Assembly: GCA_021797365.1 (NCBI GenBank) | Contig: JAJZZU010000019.1 | Location: 1 to 15,162 of the forward strand | Direction: 5' to 3' | DNA from: Pseudomonadota bacterium | GTDB lineage: Bacteria; Pseudomonadota; Gammaproteobacteria; Acidiferrobacterales; Acidiferrobacteraceae | Length of the DNA: 15,162 bases | Part shown: positions 6,961-15,162 of the stretch, in pieces | Layout of the letters: the number at the start of each line of letters is the position of its first letter | Position numbering within the stretch: the first letter of the stretch is position 1 | Notes under the pieces: generated by a model | Database searches by the model: none | What the model was told of the DNA's origin: nothing | Seen by the model: only the letters and a program-made list of their open reading frames with translations | Translations under genes and position numbers: made by a program

Positions 6961-7044
6961 GCAAACACGAGCGCCCCTGCATGTTAGAGAATGGTTGAGC
7001 CACGCGCGCACCTCCGCGACTCGTCATAGTAACTGAAGTCCCAA

Positions 7045-7072
7045 GGTATACGTCTGCGATTATTGTGTCCAA
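7045..7072 (-). promoter_or_regulatory. Candidate promoter of the ATPase module
   Basis: On the minus strand TTGGAC (7067-7072) and TATACC (7045-7050) are separated by 16 nt. Transcription would start near 7038, giving a leader of about 78 nt to ATG 6960. It lies inside the direct-repeat pair, so the module carries its own promoter. Confidence 0.4.
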
Positions 7073-7118
7073 GCACGGTACGGTGAAACTCTATACGGTC
7101 ACGTAGCTAATCTCAATG

Positions 7119-7165
7119 GGTCTCCAGGCTTTCGCGTGGGTAAGGGGGTATTGGGCTTGCGTAAG
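7119..7165 (+). repeat. Right copy of 48-bp direct repeat flanking the ATPase module
   Basis: The partner of 4098-4145, one nt shorter in the G run. It ends 19 nt from the hsdR stop codon (7185-7187), placing the junction of the module exactly at the 3' end of the RM operon. Confidence 0.85.
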
Positions 7166-7184
7166 CGGTTTGTGGGAGTACGTG

Positions 7185-10100
7185 TCAGGCCATTGCCCGA
7201 TGTGGTGCTGACCATCCGAACGACAGCGCTTCTGCTTGTTGCAACACTGTCTGCACCGCAGAATCTTGCAAATCCGGCGGATAACCATACTTTCGCAGGA
7301 TGCGTTTCACAAGAACGCGCATCCTTGCGCGTGCGGAATCGCGACGCGCCCAATCCACTGACACGTTCTCGCGTAGGCTTACCAGTAATTCATGCGCGAT
7401 GACTCGCAGCTTGTCATCGCCCATTACCTGCACGGCGCTTAAGTTTTCCGCCAGCGCATCGTAGAAGGCGATCTCCTCGTCGGATAACCCGGCCTCTTCG
7501 CCGCGCTGACGGGCCGCACGAATGTCCTTGGCCAGTTGAATCAGCTCTTCCAATACCTCGGCGGTGGTGATGGCGTTGGCATGATAGCGTGCTACGGCGT
7601 CTTCCAGTCGTTCCGAGAAGGCCTTCGCCTGTACCACGTTAGTCTTGCTTCGCGAGCGTATGCTGTCGTTTATCAGCTTGCGTAACGCCTCCAGTGCGAG
7701 GTTTTTACGCTCCATTTGCTGAACTTCGGCGAGGAACTCGTCGGAGAGAATGGAGATATCCGGGCTTTTGATGCCGGCCGCTGCCAAGATGTCCACGATC
7801 TCGGTCGAGATAACCGCGCGACTGATGATCTGCTGGATTGCCAATTCACGCTCTTGCTGGGCGACCCCAGAACCGGTGCTACTCTTAACCAGCGCGGCAC
7901 GGATCGCCTGGAAGAAACCGACTTCCTCGCGGATTGCTTGGGCCTCATCGGAGGCGGATGCCAGGGCGAACGCCTTGGACAGAGCCAGCACGGCGTCCTG
8001 GTAACGGCGATGAGCATCCCTCTTGGCCTCCTTGGTCTTTTCTTTCGCCGCCAGTTTTTGTTGCAGGTCGAGAATCCACTCAATGGCTCCCGCCATCATT
8101 GCCAAGCGTTCTTGTGGCGTCCCGGTCAGCGCGGAGGCGTAGTCGAAGCCATGGTACATATCGCGCACGACCTCGTATTTCTCCATCATCATCGCGATGG
8201 CCTGCGCTTCGTCGACACCGGTGTTTTCCTGGTCGCTTTTTGAGTACTTCTGCAGAGCGGATTTTAGGTTCTGTGCGATGCCGATGTAATCGACGATCAG
8301 ACCGGCTGGCTTGTCGCGGAACACCCGATTCACACGCGCAATCGCCTGCATAAGGCTATGTCCTTTCATCGGCTTGTCCACGTACATCGTGTGTATGCAG
8401 GGCGCATCAAAACCGGTGAGCCACATATCGCGGACGATTATGAGCTTCAGAGGATCTTGGGGATTGCGGGCGCGCTTGGCCAGCAGATCGCGCCGGGTCT
8501 TGTTGCCGATGTGCTGCTGCCACTCCTGTGGATCGCTCGCGGCCCCCGTCATCACGATCTTGACCGAGCCCATGTTATCGTCGGCGTTGTGCCAGTCCGG
8601 GCGCAGCTTGATAATCTCGTCGTAGAGCTTCACACAAATGCGGCGGCTCATGCACACGACCATCGCTTTGCCATCGAGAGCCGCCACGCGATTCTCCAAG
8701 TGGGTGACAATGTCGTTGGCCACCAGTGCCAGGCGCTTGTCGCTGCCGACTAAGGCCTCGACCGTGGACCACTTTTCCTTGAAGCGCTCCTGATCAGCTT
8801 CGGAATCCTCCTCAGTTAGTTCGTCGACCAGGGCGTCGATATTCGGCTTCTCGTCCTCGTCCAGTTCAATGCGCGCCAGTCGCGATTCGTAGTAGATTGG
8901 CACGGTCGCACCATCCTCGACCGCACGGCTGATGTCGTAGACATCGATATAGTTGCCGAATACCGCCGGGGTGTTGACGTCATCGGCTTCGATGGGTGTA
9001 CCGGTAAAACCGATGAAGGATGCGTTCGGCAGGGCATCCCGCACGTACTTGGCGAAACCATAGGAAATTTCGCCGGTCTTCGCGTCCACTTTGGCCTTGA
9101 AGCCGTATTGACTGCGGTGGGCTTCATCCGCGATGACGACCACATTGCGCCGTGTGGTGAGTGGCTCCGTGATCTCACCAAACTTCTGCAAGGTCGTGAA
9201 AATCACGCCGCCGGATGCCCGGCCCAACATCTTCTGCAGATCTTCGCGGCTTTCGGCCTGCACCGGCGTCTGCCGAATCAGGTCGCGGCACATCGAGAAC
9301 GTCGAGAAGAGCTGGTCATCGAGGTCGTTCCGGTCGGTCAGCAGCACCAGTGTCGGGTTGGCCATTGCCGGGTGTTTGACCAGTAGTCCCGCGTAGAACG
9401 CCATCAGCAGGCTTTTGCCGGATCCCTGGGTGTGCCAGATGACCCCGACTCGTTGATTGCCCTCCGGCGAGGACGCAGTCACCGTGCTCTTGACGGCGTG
9501 TCGCACCGCGTGGAACTGGTGATAGCCTGCGATGATTTTGGCAAGCCCGGAACCGGTTTCGCCGAAGACCGTGAAGTGACAGAGCAGATCGAGTAGGCGG
9601 CGGTGCTCGAACACGCCCTCGATCAGTGTCGAGATTTCCGGGGCTCCCCTCGGTGCAACCGCCGTGCCGTCAGTGGTGCGCCAAGGCATGAAGCGCTCAA
9701 GGTCAGCGGAGAGCGACCCCACCCGTGCCGTGATACCGTCCGACGTCACCAGCAAGGCGTTGGTATTGAACAGCGCGGGAATCTGCTGCTTGTAGGTCTG
9801 CAATTGGTTGAACGCACCCAATAGATGCGCCCCGGCACTACCCGGTGCCTTCAGTTCGATCACGGCCAGCGGCAATCCGTTTACGAACACCACCAGGTCG
9901 GGTCGCCGGTTGTTCTGGCCGTTGATCACCGCGAATTGGCTCACTGCCAACCAATCGTTCTGCTCGGGATGCTCGAAGTCGATGAGCGCGATTTTGCCTG
10001 CAGTCAGCGTGCCGTCGTCGGCGTAGTACTCGACGTCCACGCCTTCCGTCATCAGCTTGTGGATGCGGCGGTTTTCTTCGAGCAGCGAGGGTAGCTCGGA

Positions 10101-10328
10101 CTGCATCACGCGTCGCACGGCATCTTGACGCGCCTCCAATGGCAGATTAGGATTCAGGCGCGTTACGGCGTCCTCAAACCGCTTCTTGAGCACGACCTCA
10201 TTGTGACTCTCGCGCTCCGGTCGGTGTCCGTCGGGGCCGATATCCTCCTCACGCTCGATGCTATAATCGAGCGCGCGCAGTTGATCCAGCGATGCGCTTT
10301 CGACTTCGGCCTCCGACAGAAACGCCAT
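7185..10328 (-). CDS. hsdR: Type I restriction endonuclease, R (motor and nuclease) subunit
   Basis: 1047 residues, the normal HsdR size. The N-terminal nuclease has [19 protein letters not shown] (Asp144, Glu158, Lys160) and a following QLQTYK (QxxxY) motif, matching the PD-(D/E)xK site of this family. The SF2 translocase has Walker A TQGSGKS (300-306), DEAH (401-404) and TGTP (442-445). A later [15 protein letters not shown] and QAIARVNR represent motifs V and VI. It joins HsdM2S to translocate and cut DNA lacking the host methylation. Its ATG shares one base with the stop of the Abi-like gene (TAATG), so it is translationally coupled. It appears intact and is the last gene of the operon. 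Confidence 0.97.
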   Translation of the reverse strand: MAFLSEAEVESASLDQLRALDYSIEREEDIGPDGHRPERESHNEVVLKKRFEDAVTRLNPNLPLEARQDAVRRVMQSELPSLLEENRRIHKLMTEGVDVEYYADDGTLTAGKIALIDFEHPEQNDWLAVSQFAVINGQNNRRPDLVVFVNGLPLAVIELKAPGSAGAHLLGAFNQLQTYKQQIPALFNTNALLVTSDGITARVGSLSADLERFMPWRTTDGTAVAPRGAPEISTLIEGVFEHRRLLDLLCHFTVFGETGSGLAKIIAGYHQFHAVRHAVKSTVTASSPEGNQRVGVIWHTQGSGKSLLMAFYAGLLVKHPAMANPTLVLLTDRNDLDDQLFSTFSMCRDLIRQTPVQAESREDLQKMLGRASGGVIFTTLQKFGEITEPLTTRRNVVVIADEAHRSQYGFKAKVDAKTGEISYGFAKYVRDALPNASFIGFTGTPIEADDVNTPAVFGNYIDVYDISRAVEDGATVPIYYESRLARIELDEDEKPNIDALVDELTEEDSEADQERFKEKWSTVEALVGSDKRLALVANDIVTHLENRVAALDGKAMVVCMSRRICVKLYDEIIKLRPDWHNADDNMGSVKIVMTGAASDPQEWQQHIGNKTRRDLLAKRARNPQDPLKLIIVRDMWLTGFDAPCIHTMYVDKPMKGHSLMQAIARVNRVFRDKPAGLIVDYIGIAQNLKSALQKYSKSDQENTGVDEAQAIAMMMEKYEVVRDMYHGFDYASALTGTPQERLAMMAGAIEWILDLQQKLAAKEKTKEAKRDAHRRYQDAVLALSKAFALASASDEAQAIREEVGFFQAIRAALVKSSTGSGVAQQERELAIQQIISRAVISTEIVDILAAAGIKSPDISILSDEFLAEVQQMERKNLALEALRKLINDSIRSRSKTNVVQAKAFSERLEDAVARYHANAITTAEVLEELIQLAKDIRAARQRGEEAGLSDEEIAFYDALAENLSAVQVMGDDKLRVIAHELLVSLRENVSVDWARRDSARARMRVLVKRILRKYGYPPDLQDSAVQTVLQQAEALSFGWSAPHRAMA

Positions 10329-11074
10329 TACGATTCTCCTTGTTCTTCGACGGGCTCCACAGTCGGGGCCGGTGCCCCGCGCGCAGCGTTCAACGCCTCC
10401 ACATAGGCGTCCCGATCCAGTTGGTAGAGCAGACGGCTCACTTCGATATTGATGGGTAGCTCATCACCGCCCGGCAGCAGGAAGCGCAAGGTCGGGGAGT
10501 CGCCATCCTCGGCGTCCACCGCCAGTCCCACATGCGCGTCGATTAGCGCGTTGTCCTGAGCAAACCGCTCCCACGGTTCGCGGGAACAGATTGGGTCGAG
10601 CTGCGCATCCAGATAGGCCTGATGTAGAAAGGTCACGATGGCATCGGCCGCCAGAACCGCACTGCGGCGGTGGTGTTCTGCCAACCGTTCCAGATACGGA
10701 TCTTTGCCGTGGCTCGCAGGGCCAGCCTTGTTGCGCAGATCATTCAGCGCCTCGGCCAGCTTGTGATGGCTGGATACCAGCTTCTTGAACCGGTCATCAC
10801 GCACGTCGCCCAACTTGAGGGCGCGAATTGCTGCGGTCAGCCAGTCTGATAGCGAGGGCGTCTCTTGCGTGGGCTTGAGCGGGGCTTTCTGGGTGTGGAA
10901 ACTCTCCACCACAACGCGACACACCACCTCGACTACGGCCTTGGCGCAGTCGATGCATGCATCGTTGTTCTGATCCAGATTGCGCTCCATCGCCTCGAGG
11001 GTTTGCTGCAACATCGGCGCGTCACGCCAATACCCGCAGGCCTCGCGGATGCCAGGGCACCAATCCAAGGTCAT
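10328..11074 (-). CDS. Abi_C-like (abortive infection C-terminal family) protein inside the RM operon
   Basis: 248 residues. The middle matches the abortive-infection C-terminal (Abi_C) pattern: [14 protein letters not shown], then [26 protein letters not shown] (about residues 103-128), then a helix [15 protein letters not shown]. The LRNK...SHG core is the conserved hallmark. The N-terminal 80 residues are helical ([29 protein letters not shown]). The C-terminal 70 are acidic ([16 protein letters not shown]) and may form a small beta domain. Genes of this type are sometimes found with type I RM systems and may be a backup that acts when restriction fails; that role is inferred. The start overlaps hsdS by ATGA and the end overlaps hsdR by TAATG, so it is built into the operon and likely made in step with HsdS and HsdR. 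Confidence 0.75.
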   Translation of the reverse strand: MTLDWCPGIREACGYWRDAPMLQQTLEAMERNLDQNNDACIDCAKAVVEVVCRVVVESFHTQKAPLKPTQETPSLSDWLTAAIRALKLGDVRDDRFKKLVSSHHKLAEALNDLRNKAGPASHGKDPYLERLAEHHRRSAVLAADAIVTFLHQAYLDAQLDPICSREPWERFAQDNALIDAHVGLAVDAEDGDSPTLRFLLPGGDELPINIEVSRLLYQLDRDAYVEALNAARGAPAPTVEPVEEQGES

Positions 11075-12388
11075 ACCGCCGCTCCGACGATACGCTCGGC
11101 ATCCGGAACGCGTAGTTCGCCGGAGATCAGCTTGGGCAGCAGTGTGTCGCGGAGCTGGGCGAGGGAGCGGGACTCACGTTCGTTTTCCGCCAGCTGTCGA
11201 TAAAGGGGGCCAGCCGACCTTGTGAAACTTGTCAGCACCGGGTCGGAAGGAACTACGACGCGAAGTGGTCGGAAATTGCTTTTGCTGATTTCCTGGAACG
11301 TCGAGCCGTTGGCGTTACCGACGATGGCATCCATGCTTTCCCTGCACCACGGCAGCACGAAGACATTTGGCAGAGCGCCATCACATTTCATCGCAATGAA
11401 GCCTTGGTTGATCGCTGTAGGAACTTCGGCAATCGCCAAATAGCCGATTGGCGCCCGTGAAGAGAGCAACACCGTGCCGACTGGCAAGAGGCCCGAACTG
11501 ATCTTTGCAAGGCCGGCATTCGTAATCTTTCGATCCGTGTCCAGCAAAACGGGAAACTTCAGGGCGGACAGGTCTTTGGGCGTTGCCCAGCAGTGTTGCC
11601 CACCTTCCCAAAATTCCGGTTCTTTTGTGCTGGGCGTAGACCCGCCGCAGACCGTCACTTCTTCGCCAATCGTCGAATGACGCCACCCCTCCGGAGTCTC
11701 CCCAAATTCTGATTCAACGAGTCGATCGGGGAAAAGGTCGTAGAAGTGCGCGGGTAGGCCGGGCAGGGATTGGCCGCGCCTCCAACGGCCTTCCATCTTG
11801 GCGCGTACGGGTTCGAAGTCCACGAACCAAGCCCTGAACAGGGTACGTGCCATCGCCTCCAGGGTTTCGTTCTGCCTGCGGTTGAGTTCGATTTTGTCGT
11901 CCAGCGTGCCGAGGATGTGAGCGATGGCGCGTTGTTCGGCTGGCGGTGGAATGGGAAATGGCAAACTCTTGAGCACATTCGTATCCAGCTTGCCGGCACC
12001 AATACCTGTATTCTCCACCTTCGACAGCAGCACTGTTTCATTGCCAGCTAACCAGTAGTACAAAAAATCCTCAACAAGATCGTCCTTCGCACGTAAGGCT
12101 TTTACATCTTGGTTAAAAGAAACGTCTCGTGACGCGATTCCAACAGGAATACGCTTGTGAAGTTCACTACCCCGTACCAACAGAAGCACATCACCTTTTC
12201 TTGCGAGCCTACTTCCTTTCTTCAAACCTTCAGGCGTGAGCGTCCTATCCGAATCTGCCAGACGTCCAGTTTTCATGGAACTGGCGCTTATCCAAGGAAT
12301 ACCACCACCCCAAAATGCGGGATTGCTTTTGGGAGGCGTTCCACCTGAAGACCAGTCGGTCACGTCACCGAGCGTGCGCTCCCGCCAC

Positions 12389-12399
<11 letters not shown>
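11071..12399 (-). CDS. hsdS: Type I restriction-modification specificity subunit
   Basis: 442 residues from ATG 12399, which has AAGGGG 7 nt upstream; an in-frame TTG at 12405 is less likely. Two target-recognition domains are visible: TRD1 starts [21 protein letters not shown] with [10 protein letters not shown], and TRD2 starts [19 protein letters not shown] with CWATPKDL. The central conserved region [24 protein letters not shown] links to a long helix ([15 protein letters not shown]). The C-terminal repeat is [20 protein letters not shown]. The two TRDs read the two halves of a bipartite target and bring HsdM and HsdR to it. The target sequence cannot be read from the protein. It overlaps hsdM by 11 nt and the Abi-like gene by 4 nt. 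It is full-length. Confidence 0.95.
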
Positions 12400-13939
<1,540 letters not shown>

Positions 13940-13977
13940 GCTTTTTATCCTTGTGGGTTAGCTTATTCTCCATCCCC

Positions 13978-14694
13978 TCAATACACCCGCATCTTCATTA
14001 CCACGACCCCCACGATCGTCATCTCCTGGGTAACCGGGACAAGCGGATACCGCCGGTTCGCGGGTTTGAGGTATCGTTGATCATTCACCTCGATGATCAA
14101 TTGCTTAAATGTAGGCTCCGCCGAAGGTTTGCCGATCACGATGACGTAATCCCCGCCCTTGGGCACACGATCGGGATCGACAATGATCGTATCTCCCTCC
14201 CGGAAGGCTGGCTCCATGGCATCACCGCACACATGGAGCCCAAAGGTGCGTGATCCGAACGTGCCGACAACCGCCACATGCTCTAGCATTGTGATCGAGG
14301 AGTGGATGTCACTCGTTTCATGCCAATCTCTCACCTGGGCCCAGGTGAAGAGAGGGATTAAGGATGCTTTGGGGCTCGATCCTCGGTAAACATCTTGGTC
14401 AACGGTCGTTTGGTTGGATGATGTAAATGCGTCGCGCGCTGTCGTGGAAGCGTCCTTGGGTAATCGTTGTCCAGCTTCTAGTTCTTCGACCGACACGCCA
14501 CCTAGGCATTTCGCGAGCTTTGTCAAATTGGCGAGAGGCACTCCCCTCTGCTCCCAATGACGATATAGCTGCGGATTTTTAAGCTTAAGGACCTCTAAGG
14601 CGTATTCGCGCTTTGAGAGGTGACGACGTAGCCTTTCCGTCTCCAGAAAGCGAAACGCATTTGCCGACCCAGTTAGCTCCTTTGATTTGGCCAT
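13978..14694 (-). CDS. CI/LexA-like repressor with a defective S24 peptidase domain
   Basis: 238 residues. The N-terminal part (about 13-75) is a helix-turn-helix region: LRRHLSKREYALEVL.. NPQLYRHWEQRGVPLANLTKLAKCLGG. A linker of about 30 residues leads to an S24 domain (about 110-238). The usual G-D-S-M-E-P nucleophile motif reads CGDAMEP with Ala159 instead of Ser (codon GCC, one base from TCC). The site where relatives have W-V-Q-A-G-D-W reads WAQVRDW (118-124), so the Ala-Gly scissile pair is Val-Arg. The general-base Lys is kept (FKQL, Lys197), as is the rest of the fold. Self-cleavage, the way RecA inactivates such repressors in the SOS response, is therefore unlikely. It probably binds the operator at 14748-14770, repressing the divergent Cro-like gene and perhaps itself. 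No obvious ribosome site is seen before ATG 14694. Confidence 0.88.
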   Translation of the reverse strand: MAKSKELTGSANAFRFLETERLRRHLSKREYALEVLKLKNPQLYRHWEQRGVPLANLTKLAKCLGGVSVEELEAGQRLPKDASTTARDAFTSSNQTTVDQDVYRGSSPKASLIPLFTWAQVRDWHETSDIHSSITMLEHVAVVGTFGSRTFGLHVCGDAMEPAFREGDTIIVDPDRVPKGGDYVIVIGKPSAEPTFKQLIIEVNDQRYLKPANRRYPLVPVTQEMTIVGVVVMKMRVY

Positions 14695-14742
14695 AGCCGG
14701 ATAGCATCTAGTCTTTCCGCATTCAGGGGAATAACCGCAATG

Positions 14743-14770
14743 TTGACAGTATAACCATGGTGGTTATACT
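14743..14770 (+). promoter_or_regulatory. Strong promoter of the Cro-like gene
   Basis: TTGACA (14743-14748), 16 nt, TATACT (14765-14770). Transcription should begin near 14777, one base from the ATG at 14778, so the mRNA is effectively leaderless. Confidence 0.75.
14748..14770. promoter_or_regulatory. Repressor operator, 9-bp inverted repeat
   Basis: AGTATAACC and GGTTATACT are perfect complements 5 nt apart. They cover the whole spacer and -10 of the Cro-like promoter, so a bound dimer would block RNA polymerase. The left arm read on the minus strand is also TATACT (14748-14753), a possible -10 for the repressor gene. A weaker half site AATAACC lies at about 14731-14737. Confidence 0.75.
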
Positions 14771-14777
14771 TAGGGCC

Positions 14778-14975
14778 ATGAATGGACTTCAAAAGGCAAT
14801 CGAGCATTTTGGCAGCCAAGCAGCGCTGGCGCGCGCCCTCGGTGTGGTTCCCATGGCAGTGTCGCATTGGAGCCATCGTGGAATACCAGTAGATAAGGCT
14901 ATTGCTATAGAACGCGCAACGCGAGGCGCTGTTACGCGGTCGCAACTTCGCCCCGATCTATTTGGCCATGATTAA
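14778..14975 (+). CDS. YdaS/Cro-like small DNA-binding protein
   Basis: 65 residues from ATG 14778: MNGLQKAIEHFGSQAALARAL, then GVVPMAVSHWSHRG (helix-turn-helix) and IPVDKAIAIERATRGAVTRSQLRPDLF. This is the standard pattern of the YdaS/Cro family of phage and mobile-element regulators, which oppose the CI-type repressor. It is divergent from the CI-like gene across an 83-bp control region with the shared operator. A longer reading starting at ATG 14757 would begin inside the promoter and is unlikely. AGGG sits only 2 nt before the ATG, too close for a normal ribosome site, and fits leaderless translation. Confidence 0.85.
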   Translation: MNGLQKAIEHFGSQAALARALGVVPMAVSHWSHRGIPVDKAIAIERATRGAVTRSQLRPDLFGHD

Positions 14976-15001
14976 CCATCACTCCTCCCTTGATGGGCAT
15001 T

Positions 15002-15027
15002 CCCTCGCAAGGATGCGGGGGCTTTTT
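15002..15027 (+). terminator. Rho-independent terminator after the Cro-like gene
   Basis: CCCTCGCA (15002-15009), loop AGGA, TGCGGGGG (15014-15021) with one U-G wobble, then C and TTTTT (15023-15027). It lies 26 nt after the stop codon and may end or attenuate the early transcript. Confidence 0.75.
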
Positions 15028-15162
15028 ATGAACCGCGCATTATCCCATAGGCCCGGGGAAACAGCTTGTCAGGCAATGGAGGGGCGACTTGCCGTGTGGG
15101 GGTTAGGGCAGATGCGGCGTTATGCCTGTCGAGTGGTAACGAGCAAACGGCAGCCCAGCATT
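15028..15162 (+). CDS. Possible start of a downstream phage-type gene, truncated by window edge
   Basis: The frame from ATG 15028 is open to the window edge (45 codons): MNRALSHRPGETACQAMEG, then RLAVWGLGQMRRYACR. A more likely start is the ATG at 15076, since short early phage proteins often begin with a MExxLxxWG-like helix. Not enough is visible to name it, and a chance open frame is possible. Confidence 0.25.
   Translation, partial: MNRALSHRPGETACQAMEGRLAVWGLGQMRRYACRVVTSKRQPSI

Noticed and set aside
4141..7171. GTAAG-ended repeats as IS66-type terminal repeats
   Set aside because: The two copies are in direct, not inverted, orientation and no transposase lies between.
14757..14777. Upstream ATG (14757) for the Cro-like gene
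   Set aside because: It lies inside the promoter and operator, upstream of the predicted transcript start.

Overview
The window looks like accessory DNA of a fairly GC-rich proteobacterium. Codon use is GC-rich, ribosome sites are of the AAGGAGG type, and it carries a complete type I restriction-modification (RM) locus and a CI/Cro-type immunity switch. The left third reads like plasmid or integrative-element cargo and the right end like the regulatory start of a phage or mobile element. I cannot name the species; an acidophile such as Acidithiobacillus is a guess.

Layout. 1-217 (minus): the start of a small acidic protein running off the left edge, apparently frameshifted in a C run. 318-3922 (plus): four genes, namely a membrane-anchored DsbC/DsbG-like thiol-disulfide protein, a 420-residue unknown protein with an acidic SSB-like tail, a 143-residue unknown protein, and a degenerate, catalytically dead EAL-like protein. 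A strong terminator follows the second gene, and two CRISPR-repeat-like units straddle its stop codon. 3923-4645 has no convincing gene but holds a cluster of DnaA-box-like 9-mers, a perfect hairpin, one copy of a 48-bp repeat and an inverted repeat.

4646-6960 (minus): a two-gene, more AT-rich module consisting of an unknown 269-residue protein and an ORC/Cdc6-like P-loop ATPase with a C-terminal helix-hairpin-helix region. The two overlap at a TTGA start/stop. The near-identical 48-bp direct repeats at 4098-4145 and 7119-7165 bracket this module, and the right copy lies just beyond the hsdR stop codon. This is the best candidate here for an undescribed defence or mobile module.

7185-13939 (minus): a translationally coupled type I RM operon, hsdM-hsdS-abi-hsdR, with an Abi_C-like gene embedded between hsdS and hsdR. 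Upstream on the same strand (13978-14694) is a CI/LexA-like repressor that has lost both the nucleophilic serine (Ala159) and the Ala-Gly cleavage site, so it should not self-cleave. It diverges from a small YdaS/Cro-like gene (14778-14975). The shared control region has a TTGACA-N16-TATACT promoter overlaid by a perfect 9-bp-arm operator, and the Cro-like transcript appears leaderless. A terminator and the start of an open frame close the window.

How the parts may work together (inference): the repressor/Cro pair sets the state of the element. Because hsdM starts 39 bp after the repressor stop with no clear promoter between, RM expression may be linked to the switch. The adjacent ATPase module would be a second defence cassette inserted at the operon's 3' end.
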